From assembly GCA_022984795.1 (NCBI GenBank), contig JALIHJ010000041.1:124001-188000 (forward strand): a DNA stretch of 64,000 nucleotides, in the 5' to 3' direction. A model generated the notes under the pieces. The model ran no database searches, was not told where the DNA came from, and saw nothing but the letters and a program-made list of their open reading frames with translations. The position numbers and the translations under genes were made by a program. This stretch comes from Fabrea salina (taxonomy: Eukaryota; Ciliophora; Heterotrichea; Heterotrichida; Fabreidae). Positions 47,501-53,850 of this stretch are shown here, piece by piece (the first letter of the stretch is position 1; each line of letters starts with the position of its first letter).

Positions 47501-47616
47501 CTACAATGCGAGGGCCTACTTTTGTGTTCACTGCTAACTTGAAGATGGAAAGTGAAGAAGCTGACCCTAAAAAGTGGATTCTTGCTGGAGTTGCCCTTCT
47601 AATGAACGAAGATTAA
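35524..47616 (+). CDS. Axonemal dynein heavy chain, outer-arm type with kelch domain
   Basis: A single open frame of 4030 residues. N-terminal kelch repeats (about residues 20-350: FVLFGG, LFVFGGYF, VYVFGGTGG, LLIFGGRSP, FFIFGGS, LIMFGGWN) are followed by an IPT/TIG-type and a filamin-type beta domain (to about 570), then tail and linker. Four AAA P-loops are visible: GPAGTGKT (~1333), GNAGAGKS (~1616), GNAGCGKT (~1936), GVGGSGKQ (~2287). The stalk coiled coils and microtubule-binding domain lie at about 2500-2840, and AAA5-6 and the C-terminal domain follow. A kelch N-terminus is known from an outer-arm heavy chain of algae and ciliates. An acidic insert rich in Glu and Pro lies near residue 3220. 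The tail is shorter than in many heavy chains of about 4500 residues. Confidence 0.96.
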   Translation: MQKEEQKITWKTMRQNQNTPKARSGHTFTQVGNTFVLFGGVTEVKGECAKSTNEVFTVRITATDANWTPENPKGDQPCPRTNHAACEIPGDRLFVFGGYFTPQKRLNDCHMLHVPSMTWSFPPNQPPPKQLDNSPSPVGAPEPRAYATATHINNKVYVFGGTGGVYYQRRAFNDVYALDLETWTWKKLETSGNIPEARLGHVACAIGHKLLIFGGRSPSSQFNNCYTFDTTTNEWHDLELWYGIPRWNMSAVYVEAIPSDKFFIFGGSIGEFDEGAQRNLGTMSNEMFVLDKNSMKIHAVEPEEEEGNGHLPDPREFGSMIFERNEGRLIMFGGWNSNWVSDIWQLNVSKIVGPPYAVDSCEPALGPLTGKTKITIRGVKFQDTSQINVRFICAKNVMTVNGTFVSDNEITCETPSFESIGPKEAEIRVSFKSGSYTITSTTFTYYMNTRAHKSLAYGPGLLKGGAPGVPTVFFIQARNDHGENRRSGNDNFIVKVTQKNGEEAIEIPHEITDRNDGSYVVNYTPPEGEVSVEVLYEDEKQDVSHIRGSPFKPEFEANASPKNNDPMGPLMNSFISNTIAELENFISTTQEGINLKNKNTSEDVKALLKVKNHTEDVENRADEILLKTDELSETLAMFEKGTYPKDSEIKKLKKISENWVAVQKKAKEVKKDIAPTVATEADKCKNQIKNFEESLKVYSQEIKKKEFQRFGTGVEKSIKLLQEEETRIDNDQNTLNELDFLCKSFGFPEAIQGCSKQLEQNLTEISTMRQLWNHTDKSINTYNSYLDTPWGEVNSLDWEEDNKKLMKDLRDIKVDRKCNAFLGLNNEIKNWSIFLPLVSQLKEDCMMDRHWEKLKKEIEKDFEINSTVKLQSIFDLDLFKFSEQVEDIVDQARNEAKMEKTLQKVKELWDVVPFEKQQHKNSDIYMLKVSEESFEQLEENLVQVNNMFSSRYLAYFEETVKYWQKTLNAISDNTTLLSEVERSWSFLENLFMHSEEVKKELPQESEKFVDIDAEVKKILKMGNDMSIVKDFCIVEDIGDRLKKVQDDLALCERALNEFMERKREAFPRFYFVSTMDLLDILSNGNNPKRIMKHMSKVFLAIETLELEDSDDRPFATGMESCVGVEFVKFCNPLKLLGKVEVYLSDVINIMRETLRLIALDSIKRFAAKNRGDWIKEDPSQVTLLVNLMDWCNKTEEAFSKLASGNANAIKDYRKEEVEGLTDLIKMVRSDLDGPVRTKVMCLITMDTHSRDILDKLIRENVTRPDEFQWQSQLKAYWDPQKDTCKLRVCDATLAYGYEYLGNGPRLVVTPLTDRIYVTATQALHLKMGCSPAGPAGTGKTETTKDLASASGKACYVFNCSDQMDYKSMGNIFKGLAASGSWGCFDEFNRLVPEVLSVCSVQFRAVTSAIKAGQQRFELEGSEVELDPSCGVFITMNPGYLGRSELPEGLKALFRPITVVVPDLELICENMLMAEGFEDAKNLARKFTTLYKLNKDLLSKQTHYDWGLRAIKSVLVVAGGFKRAEPDLPENAILMRALRDFNIPKVVEEDMPIFMGLIGDLFPGVHVEPKVDQDFERTIKNCFQEAALYPETESIKKVVQLYELLEIRHCVFVMGNAGAGKSTTWKMLAKAQDKIGLKTTAMDINPKSITTNELYGYVLMATREWKDGILSKTMRSLGEIPDQNPKWLVLDGDLDANWIESMNSVMDDNKILTLASNERIPLKKHMRMLFEIRDLRFATPATVSRAGILFISDSSGYQWRAYYKAWINNRSYDEKTKEDLHKLFERYTPKTLSYLRKSCKFLIPIVEINLVVSLCNMLESLLVGEIKALEYWFVFCIIWAVGGCLAEKDGIDYKKNFSNWWKQKWKTIKFPGKGTIFDYFVNYETSRLEEWGTIVKETEFDSSAQNMNSVTVSTPETVSNSYFMNAFIKIGKPVLLIGNAGCGKTQLCKGTLNSLNPEQYCYSAINFNFYTDSALLQNILEQPPIEKKTGKQFGPPGKLKLIYFIDDLNMPKLDDYNTQTAIALLRQHADYGHWYDRSKLTIKEIINTQMLAAMNPTAGSFFVNPRLQRHFWILNVSFPEASSLFTIYSTFATGHFGKGFKAAVQEIINPIIKAAIALHPVMVSNFRKTAINFHYEFSIRHLANIFQGLLIAQPAQFPDPEKVVKLWIHESERIYGDRLVSKEHFELYKSLMGDLVKKSFGKFSALSKFFQKEPEPLIFCHFANGLVEKIYDQIPSIESLSQLLDEALREYNDLNAAMDLVLFEDAMKHVCRISRIIMNPSGHALLVGVGGSGKQSLSRLAAFICTYTTYQITISQTYSINDLKTDLQNMYARSGIKDEGVLFLFTEGQITDERFLVPINDLLSSGEIADLYATEDVDQIVNQIRPAVKGAGLLDSRENCWSFFIDRVKNNLHMALCFSPVGDSFRNRARKFPAIVNCTVIDWFHDWPREALLSVAGRFLKDVELGSEEVQKGIVNFMPHSFEAVNKASIEFREKEKRYCYTTPKSFLELIKLFTNMLNNKREEIQNSKERLETGLVKLIDTAEVVAQLEKDLTEKQVVVDEKKESADKFAEEVGKEKAIVTEESEKANIEAAECEKMSKTISAEREVCQAELDKALPLLEQAKESLDKLDKKDFTELKSMSALPAGVGDVIEAVLTLVAGVDANVVIDKNGNVADKSWKAAKVVIGNPDKFKENLVKFKDHIDNATVNDKNFKNVRPYLSLDHFNYEAMVKKSKAASGLCVWVTNIVQYYDVVKEVEPKRMALAEKEKQLEEAQEKLQITQEKVAELEAKLSKLETEYAAAIKEKNDVEAEAERCARRLNLANRLVSALANEKDRWAESIENYKEQLEILVGDVLISSSFVSYVGAFTKNYRDSLIKENFINFLKNAGIPMSDDPNPVQLLTNEATIATWNNQKLPADQVSIENGTILTSTERWPLIIDPQLQGISWLREKEASNDLQVTRLTYRNMVSTMEQAIDLGRTVIIENVEESIDAVLAPVVGRAFIRRGKTRYLKLGDKEIAWHKNFKLILHTKLSNPHYPPEIQAETTLINFTVTQSGLEDQLLNLVVKKERPDLARQREELIQQQNSFKIKLNELQEDLLYRLANASEDIMEVLEDVELIENLESSKMIADEVKEKMEIAKITEVKILRASEEYRPAAARGAVIYFLMNELHKIHSFYMFSLESYLLVVVRAIDIVAEKYRAASAAKSKKDEGEAGEEAQPEGAEEPEEKPEDNPEEQENQEEEEEAVQELSPRSLKKRVNELTESITYQSFLYTRRGLFEQHKLLVATMLCFRVLINDGQISEAECMHLIQGKPEPNPGNMPENLNFLTELNWGMAKALEQLPAFQGLGANMDAEFLQWKKWFMEEKAETSDLPRNFKDISYFHKLLLIRALRPDRATSALSIFVRENMGDEYIDQMPFNMMQTYEETSRAIPIFFVLFPGVDPTPEVERVGESLGIKASNGLFRNISMGQGQEKNAEQAVNHLAEVGGWVMLQNVHLMQSWLKVLEGLLEKVAVSAHENFRCFISSEPPPMPDMRIIPESILQNCVKVANEAPQDLKANLKRALSHFDQSRFDGSRKPNEFKALLFSLCMFHGLVLGRRKFGSQGWSKHYSFNDGDLTICADILDNYLEKYDEVPYADIRYLYGEIMYGGHITDDWDRRTCNTYLEVLLRSELLSNMPLAPGFRSPDPSRFDYDAYYKYIDEKLPIESPILFGMHSNAEIGYLTQTGEKLFQTILDVQGGSGGGEVSRKKEDVVMEIIESFLGKLPEDFNMMEITSKAKEKTPDIVVCFQECERMNTLLSEIRRSLVELQMGLSGALNITEAMENLSNSLSVNRVPGPWEAVAYWSKKALGLWFNDLLERVAQLDRWSTELTLPKTLWISGLFNPMSFLTSVMQTTARSKNLPLDNMSLQTHVTNILDPEEISDYPENGAFVHGFFLEGAAWEPGRSPQEEGYLTDSTLKDLHPRLPVVNVVAVPIEERITVGVYECPCYVTTMRGPTFVFTANLKMESEEADPKKWILAGVALLMNED

Positions 47617-47675
47617 TAACTAACTTATTAGAACTAGTAGGTCTTAATAGAACTTGAGGCTTATAATCAGTGTAA

Positions 47676-47966
47676 ATGGTGACAGTACCAAAAACAATCC
47701 GCACATACTGCCCTAAGTTGAAGAAACATACTGTCCACAAAGTGACTCAGTACAAGAAACGTCCAGAGTCATCAAGAGCCCAGGGCAGAAGGCGCTACGA
47801 TGCTAAACAGAAGGGATACGGAGGCCAAACGAAGCAGATCTTCCGCAAGAAGGCAAAGGTCACCAAGAAGGTTACTCTGCGTCTTGAGTGCACTCAGTCA
47901 AAAGCAAGCCACCTCAAAGTCATCAAACGCTGCAAGACCTTTATCCTTGAAGATAAGAAGAAGTAA
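47676..47966 (+). CDS. RPL36A: Ribosomal protein eL42 (L36a/L44), divergent
   Basis: 96 residues, large ribosomal subunit. [35 protein letters not shown] and [18 protein letters not shown] match eL42. Three departures stand out. The Pro of GGQTKPIF (yeast Pro56) is Gln54, the change known to give cycloheximide resistance in yeasts. Two of the four zinc cysteines are lost: the first pair reads C12..L15 and the second C72..S75. The usual Gly/Lys-rich C-terminal tail is short. Whether a second, canonical copy exists elsewhere is unknown. Confidence 0.93.
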   Translation: MVTVPKTIRTYCPKLKKHTVHKVTQYKKRPESSRAQGRRRYDAKQKGYGGQTKQIFRKKAKVTKKVTLRLECTQSKASHLKVIKRCKTFILEDKKK

Positions 47967-47980
47967 TTTCTCCCATTAAA

Positions 47981-48688
47981 ATGAAATCTCGTCCTCTTGA
48001 ATACTCTCAAACGTACAAAGGAGTCCTGATAAAAGCTTGTCTAGGAAACATTGTGCACCAGGACTGCGATGCCATAGTCAACGCGGCAAATGGAAGCCTG
48101 GCTCATGGAGCAGGAGTAGCTGGAGCCATAGCTTCGAGTGGGGGTTCTCAGTTGATAAGAGAAAGTGGAGAGTATGTTAAGAAGCACGGGAGAGTAAAAA
48201 CTGGGGAAGTTGCAGTAACTGGTCCCGGAAAAATAAAGTGCAAGTGTGTTATCCACGCAGTTGGTCCTATTTGGAAAGGGGGTGCAAAGGATGAACCCCG
48301 GAAACTCAAGAATGCATGTTATAATTCTTTGTTAGAAGCCAAAAAATTAGAGCTAGCCAGCATTGCAATCCCTGCAGTGTCTTCTGGAATCTTTGGGTTC
48401 CCTAAAGATTTTTGTGCAGAAATCATGGTTCAAGCAGCTAAGGAGTTCATTGATGAGGACGCTGGAACCTTGAAAGAAATTAGGTTTGCTAACTTTGATG
48501 TTCCAACTACTAAGGTTTTTATTCTTGCTTTAAAGGACCTTTTCGAACAGGAAGTTGAAGAGTCCAAGGAAGCAACTGAAGAGTCCAAGGAACCAAGTGA
48601 AGAGTCCAAAGAACCAAGTGAAGAGTCCAAGGAACCAATTCACAAAAAGATATACAAAAAAATCACTGACTATTTTAATAAAACCTAA
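47981..48688 (+). CDS. Macrodomain protein (ADP-ribose binding) with repeat tail
   Basis: 235 residues. Residues about 15-185 form a macrodomain: GNIVHQDCDAIVNAANGSL, HGAGVAGAI (phosphate-binding loop), VIHAVGPIW and IPAVSSGIFGFP. Such domains bind ADP-ribose and some remove ADP-ribose from proteins. The C-terminal tail has four near-identical 7-residue units (EESKEPS), encoded by a 21-bp tandem repeat at 48557-48640, then a basic end. The stop TAA is directly followed by the ATG of the mannosidase gene. Confidence 0.9.
   Translation: MKSRPLEYSQTYKGVLIKACLGNIVHQDCDAIVNAANGSLAHGAGVAGAIASSGGSQLIRESGEYVKKHGRVKTGEVAVTGPGKIKCKCVIHAVGPIWKGGAKDEPRKLKNACYNSLLEAKKLELASIAIPAVSSGIFGFPKDFCAEIMVQAAKEFIDEDAGTLKEIRFANFDVPTTKVFILALKDLFEQEVEESKEATEESKEPSEESKEPSEESKEPIHKKIYKKITDYFNKT
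48557..48640 (+). repeat. Coding 21-bp tandem repeat, four copies
   Basis: Four head-to-tail units of GAAGAGTCCAAGGAACCAAG plus one base, with few differences (the first unit reads GAAGCAACT at its end and the last CCAATT). They encode EESKEPS-like heptapeptides in the tail of the macrodomain protein. Length may vary among strains. Confidence 0.9.
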
Positions 48689-51577
48689 ATGGAAATACCA
48701 GAAAAAATACTTCTTGAAAGACTAGAACTGCTTGAGACTGGCAAGCACTACCCCCCGCACCTCAAAATAGCTATTCCTGACAGGTTCTACTCCCAAGAAA
48801 AGCCTTTGAAAACCTACTTTGTTGCAAACGGAACAGGAAGGATCCCTTTTAGCACAGCCAAAGGTTTAGAGTTTGTAGAGTACGACAACAGACCACTAAC
48901 TCCTAGATGGGAAACTTACTGGTTTAAGTTTGAAGTAGAAGTTCCAGAAGAAGGAGAGTGGCACCTTTTGTGGGACTTCGAAGGGGAAAGTTTGATTTAC
49001 GATCTCCAAGGAAATGCTTTGCAAGCTTTTCACTCAGGAAACTTCTACGACAAAAGAGACTGGTTCAAACTAAGCTCTGGAAAGCACACCTACTTTATTG
49101 AGGCAGCTTGTAATGGACTGTTTGGAGCTGATGTCTACCCCCGACCTGACAAGCCTTACCACTTAAAAAAAGCAACTACAGCCAAGTTTGACAGGAAACT
49201 CTGGGACCTTTTCTGGGACTTTCTGACACTGAAAGACGTTGCCAACGAACTAAAAGAAGAACCTATAGGTAAAAGATCCCTTCAAGTAGCTAATAAACTC
49301 GCTGATATATTTTACTCAGCTGACGAAGAAACTTTGGAGTCTTGGAGACAAGAAGCAAAGTTGTTAATGAATCAAGGAAACAGTTTGTGGAAAGTAGTAG
49401 CTCTAGGCCACTGCCATATAGACACTGCCTGGCTGTGGCCTTACGACGAAACTAAAAGGAAGTGCGTTAGGTCCTGGGCAACACAAATCTCACTTATGGA
49501 AGAGTACCCTGAATACAGGTTTGGTGCTTCGGCAGCTTTGCACTATGAGTGGGTGTTAGAAAACGCTCCAGGACTCTTTGCTAAGATCCAAGAAAAAGTA
49601 GCAGAGGGAAGGTGGGAAATACTAGGAGGGAGTTGGATAGAGTTTGACGGCAACGTTCCCAGTGCAGAGAGTATGATTAAACAGTTTTACTACGGACAAG
49701 AGTTCTTCAAAAAGCATTTTGGAAAGTACTGCGAAACTTTCTTTTTGCCAGACACTTTTGGGTACTCAGCTCAGCTTCCCCAAATTATGCAGAAGTCAGG
49801 CTTGAGTTCTTTTATAACTCAAAAGTTAAGTTGGAACTTAATCAACAAGTTTCCCCACCATACCTTTTACTGGAGGGGTATAGACGGGACTAGCGTGCTA
49901 ACGCACTTCCCCCCTGCAGACACTTACAATTCAGATGCCAGGGCCAAAGACGTCATTAAAACTATCAAGAACTACAAACAAAGTTCCAAGAGTAACAAAG
50001 CTTTGATGCTTTTTGGATTAGGTGACGGCGGAGGAGGCCCACTGCCCATGAACCTAGAATGCATCAGGAGACTCAAAAAGTTTTACGGACTGCCTTCTGT
50101 GGAGTTCGAAAAGGTCTCTAGTCTTTTCGAAGACCCTCATTGTGACCTCCCAGTGTGGCACGGGGAGTTGTACTTCGAACTCCACAGAGGCACTTACACC
50201 ACTGCTAAGGAACTCAAAAAGCTCAACCGCAAAATAGAGTTCAAACTAAGAGCCTTGGAGATCCTAAATGCCTTCCAAAACACTTTTGAACAAGAAAAAA
50301 TAGACGAGTTCTGGAAAGAAATACTCCAGCACCAGTTCCATGATGTACTGCCGGGTTCTTCTGTGCAGGAAGTCTACCAGGAAGTAATGCCTAGGTGCAG
50401 AAACTTGCTGCGAAGCATCGAAGAGTCTTTGTCCAGCATTGAAGTCCACACTAACATACAGAACTCCCAAGTATTTGTGCCCAGTGGCTCAGAAGTAAAG
50501 GTTTACAAGCCTTTTTCTAACGAGTACTTAACTTTTAGTTTTTCAGAAGTTAAAGCTTCTCAGAATGGCCCTGAAGTAACTCTTGAAAACGACTACTTCT
50601 CAGTAACTATAGACTCAGCTGGACAGTTAAGTATGCTTTCTGGGAACAGAAAGGTTTTCGACCAAAAAGGACATACTTTCTGCATTTACAGAGACGACCC
50701 TTTCTTTTGGGACGCTTGGGACATTGAAATATACCACTTGAACACGCGGGAACCAGTCATTAAGAACTCCTCTGCTTCCTTAATTGAGTCCTCCAGCACT
50801 TGTGCAACCGCTCAGTGGAAAGCCCAGATCACACCTAACTCTTCTTTAGTGTCTACTTTTAAGGTCTACTCTTACTTGCCTTACATAAGGATCGAAACTA
50901 CTGTTGAGTGGAACGAAACTCACAAACTTCTAAAAGTGGAATTTCCTCTAGACGTTTCCCACAGCGCAGTGGCAAACTACGAAATCCAAGCCGGACACAT
51001 TTCAAGACCTGTGCACTACAACACTTCTTGGGATGTTGCGAAGTTCGAAGTCTGTGGGCATAACTGGGTGGACTTGTCTGAGTATGGTTTTGGAGTAGCT
51101 GTTTTAAACGACTCTTGTTACGGATTTAACATTCATGACAGAAAGGTTTCTATGTCTCTGCTTAAAAGTCCCTATGCTCCAGACCCAGAAATGGACAGGG
51201 GAACTCACCATTTCACGTACGGAGTTTATCCTCACTTAGGAAACTTGCAAGAAGCTAAAGTAAGTATGTACGCCCAACACTTGAATTCAGAGGAAACCCA
51301 ACAAGAGTTTGAAGACTGGTGGGTCAAAAAAAGCAATGATGCTGTGTTTATTGAAACCTTAAAAAGAACTCAAGAAGGACTCTTAGTAAGACTAAGCGAA
51401 AGACACGGAGCAAGGCAAGAAGTGGTGCTTGAATTCAACCCTGAGAAGCTAGGAACTCCCAAAAGGGTTTGGAAGTGTGATTTCTTAGAAAGGAACTTAG
51501 AAGCTTTAGAAGACTGCTTTAGAGTGAACTTGATGCCATTCGAAGTTTCCAACTTCAAAATTGCTTTTAACAACTAG
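48689..51577 (+). CDS. MAN2C1: Alpha-mannosidase, GH38, cytosolic MAN2C1 type
   Basis: 962 residues. GHCHIDTAWLWPYDETKRK is the zinc-binding GH38 motif, GGSWIEFDGNVPSAESM follows, and FLPDTFGYSAQLPQIM holds the catalytic nucleophile Asp. EILQHQFHDVLPGSSVQEVY is another strongly conserved block. There is no signal peptide and the N-terminal domain is of the MAN2C1 type, so the enzyme should act in the cytosol on free oligomannosides released from glycoprotein breakdown. The C-terminal beta domains are complete. No intron is apparent. The start codon abuts the previous stop codon. Confidence 0.95.
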   Translation: MEIPEKILLERLELLETGKHYPPHLKIAIPDRFYSQEKPLKTYFVANGTGRIPFSTAKGLEFVEYDNRPLTPRWETYWFKFEVEVPEEGEWHLLWDFEGESLIYDLQGNALQAFHSGNFYDKRDWFKLSSGKHTYFIEAACNGLFGADVYPRPDKPYHLKKATTAKFDRKLWDLFWDFLTLKDVANELKEEPIGKRSLQVANKLADIFYSADEETLESWRQEAKLLMNQGNSLWKVVALGHCHIDTAWLWPYDETKRKCVRSWATQISLMEEYPEYRFGASAALHYEWVLENAPGLFAKIQEKVAEGRWEILGGSWIEFDGNVPSAESMIKQFYYGQEFFKKHFGKYCETFFLPDTFGYSAQLPQIMQKSGLSSFITQKLSWNLINKFPHHTFYWRGIDGTSVLTHFPPADTYNSDARAKDVIKTIKNYKQSSKSNKALMLFGLGDGGGGPLPMNLECIRRLKKFYGLPSVEFEKVSSLFEDPHCDLPVWHGELYFELHRGTYTTAKELKKLNRKIEFKLRALEILNAFQNTFEQEKIDEFWKEILQHQFHDVLPGSSVQEVYQEVMPRCRNLLRSIEESLSSIEVHTNIQNSQVFVPSGSEVKVYKPFSNEYLTFSFSEVKASQNGPEVTLENDYFSVTIDSAGQLSMLSGNRKVFDQKGHTFCIYRDDPFFWDAWDIEIYHLNTREPVIKNSSASLIESSSTCATAQWKAQITPNSSLVSTFKVYSYLPYIRIETTVEWNETHKLLKVEFPLDVSHSAVANYEIQAGHISRPVHYNTSWDVAKFEVCGHNWVDLSEYGFGVAVLNDSCYGFNIHDRKVSMSLLKSPYAPDPEMDRGTHHFTYGVYPHLGNLQEAKVSMYAQHLNSEETQQEFEDWWVKKSNDAVFIETLKRTQEGLLVRLSERHGARQEVVLEFNPEKLGTPKRVWKCDFLERNLEALEDCFRVNLMPFEVSNFKIAFNN

Positions 51578-51610
51578 TAACTTAACTTAACTCCATCTTT
51601 CTGATAATAA

Positions 51611-53800
51611 ATGCAAAGCAAACAGCCTATTCACCTTGAACAAGGATGGAGCCGCATTCAAAATGAAGGCATAAACAAAATAATAGATGTCTTAGAAAAC
51701 CAAAGCATGCAAGGCTTCACCAAAAGACAGTACTCTGAGCTGTACACCCTTGTGTACAACATGTGCATGCAGCGGCCTCCAAATAACTTTTCTCACCAAT
51801 TATACGTGCGCTACTCAGAAACCATTGAGCACTACTTAAAGACCCACGTGAAACCTGTGCTAGAAAGCAAAGCAGGCAACGAGTTCTTAAAAGACTTCAG
51901 AACTAGCTGGGAAAATCACAGGGTGATGATGAAGTGGATGCGGCATTTCTTCCAATACCTAGACAGACACCACGTAAACCAAAATAACCTTCCTTCCTTG
52001 TACTCACTGGCAATGGACCTTTACTACAAAGAAATCTTCCAGTTCTTTAAGAAGCGAGTAATCAAAGACGCGGTCAACTTGCTTGAGTGCGACAGAGAAA
52101 ACCAACCTAGTGACAGAGACCTCCTCAAAGAGGTTTCTTCGATCTTCATCAACTTAGAAGAAACCAAGCAAACTGACGTGTACTCAGAACTTGAAAGTGA
52201 AGTACTTTCAAGCACTGGCGAGTACTACGAGTCAGAAGCTGCTAGGTGGGTTGCTGAAAACAACTGCCCTGAGTTCATTTTGAAAGCCGAAAAAGTCATA
52301 ATTGAAGAACTCCAGCGAGCCCAAACTTGCCTTTCTGAAAGCACTGTGCAGAAGATCGAAGAAGTAGTATTTGATGTAATCGTTAGGAAAAACCAAGCCA
52401 CTCTGCTTGAAAAAGAAACAGGAATTAAGTACTTGCTAGAATACAACAAAGAAGAAGACCTAGCTAGACTATACAGACTCTGCAGCAAGTTTAAAGACGG
52501 CCTTCAGCCAATTGCTTCGGCGTTCACTAGTTTCGTCAAAAAAGAAGGAAACAAAATCTTAAGTGAAAAAGAAAACAAAGACGCCAAAGCCAAAAGAGAG
52601 TCCTCTGATGACCCTGAGTTCGTAAAGTCTTTTATGGACCTACACAGGTACTTTAAACACATGGTTTCAGACAGCTTTAGAAACAACGCTGTTTTCCAAA
52701 GAGCACTGGGAAGTGCCTTTGAAGAACTCCTCAACAACAAAATTGGCAAGCTGAGCTTTGCAGAGATCCTAGCTACTTACTCCGACAAGATCCTTAAAAA
52801 GAGTTCAGACAGAATGCGAGATGAAGAGTTAGAAGAAACTATAAGTCGAGTAGTTGAGCTTTTTGAACACTTAGAAGACAAAGACCTTTTTGCTGTTATT
52901 TACAAGGGACAACTCGCCAAGAGGCTGTTAAATGGCTTGAGTGCTAGTGAAGACGCAGAGAAAACCCTTATTTCTAAGATGAAGTTGTGCTGTGGAGCTC
53001 AGTTCACTGCTAAGATGGAAGGAATGATTACTGACTTGGCACTTGCAGAAGACATCAGAAGTAAGTTTGAAGAAGCAAAACCTGAATTGCCCATTGAGTT
53101 TTCAGCCCTTGTACTTACCAACAGTTACTGGCCTTCATACAAAAACTACACCTTGACTCTTCCGAACTCTATGCTGCAGTGCATTTCAAACTTCAACCAC
53201 TTTTACGGACAGATTACTTCTCAGAGGAAACTAACTTGGATGAACTGTTTAGGAACAGTGGTTCTTTCAGGGAACTTTTCGGTTGGAAGGTATGACTTTG
53301 TGTGCACTACTTACCAAGCTTGTTTGCTTTATATGTTCAACGAAGTCCACGAAATGTCTTTTGGAGAAATCTTAAGGGCAACTAACTTCGACGTGGAGAC
53401 CTGCAAAAGAGTTTTAGTTACACTGGCTTGCTCGAAGTCCAGAGTGCTTAAGAAGAGTTCTGAGGGACGGAAGATCTCTGAGGAGGATGTTTTCAGAATC
53501 AAAGAAGACTTCCAAAGCAACATCATAAAAGTGAAGTTCCCTCTCCCTAAGTGGGAGGAAAGTTACTCCAAAGAAAACGTGGCCAAAGACAGAAACCTAG
53601 CTATAGAAGCTGCTATTGTCCGAATTATGAAGAGCAGACGAGTTATGTCCCACCAATCCTTAGTGACTGAAGTTATGAGTTTGCTGTCTGTTTTTAGACC
53701 CCAAGTCAGAGACATCAAGTCAAGAATTGAAAACTTAATTTCTAGAGAATTTTTAGAAAGGGACAAAAACGACCCTACCGTCTATAACTATCTCGCGTAA
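51611..53800 (+). CDS. Cullin, scaffold of a RING ubiquitin ligase
   Basis: 729 residues. The N-terminal helical cullin repeats extend to about residue 350. The cullin-homology domain follows with LEDKDLFAVIYKGQLAKRLL and a winged-helix end. The C-terminus holds the neddylation site in AAIVRIMKSRRVMSHQSLV (acceptor Lys) and ends DPTVYNYLA, the cullin hallmark. The N-terminal sequence resembles the CUL1/CUL3 branch; whether it recruits SKP1 or BTB adaptors is not resolved. It organises RBX1 and substrate receptors into an E3 ligase. Confidence 0.94.
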   Translation: MQSKQPIHLEQGWSRIQNEGINKIIDVLENQSMQGFTKRQYSELYTLVYNMCMQRPPNNFSHQLYVRYSETIEHYLKTHVKPVLESKAGNEFLKDFRTSWENHRVMMKWMRHFFQYLDRHHVNQNNLPSLYSLAMDLYYKEIFQFFKKRVIKDAVNLLECDRENQPSDRDLLKEVSSIFINLEETKQTDVYSELESEVLSSTGEYYESEAARWVAENNCPEFILKAEKVIIEELQRAQTCLSESTVQKIEEVVFDVIVRKNQATLLEKETGIKYLLEYNKEEDLARLYRLCSKFKDGLQPIASAFTSFVKKEGNKILSEKENKDAKAKRESSDDPEFVKSFMDLHRYFKHMVSDSFRNNAVFQRALGSAFEELLNNKIGKLSFAEILATYSDKILKKSSDRMRDEELEETISRVVELFEHLEDKDLFAVIYKGQLAKRLLNGLSASEDAEKTLISKMKLCCGAQFTAKMEGMITDLALAEDIRSKFEEAKPELPIEFSALVLTNSYWPSYKNYTLTLPNSMLQCISNFNHFYGQITSQRKLTWMNCLGTVVLSGNFSVGRYDFVCTTYQACLLYMFNEVHEMSFGEILRATNFDVETCKRVLVTLACSKSRVLKKSSEGRKISEEDVFRIKEDFQSNIIKVKFPLPKWEESYSKENVAKDRNLAIEAAIVRIMKSRRVMSHQSLVTEVMSLLSVFRPQVRDIKSRIENLISREFLERDKNDPTVYNYLA

Positions 53801-53850
53801 CTAGTGAAGTAATCAGAATTGCCTATATTCATGGTTTAATTTAAATAACT

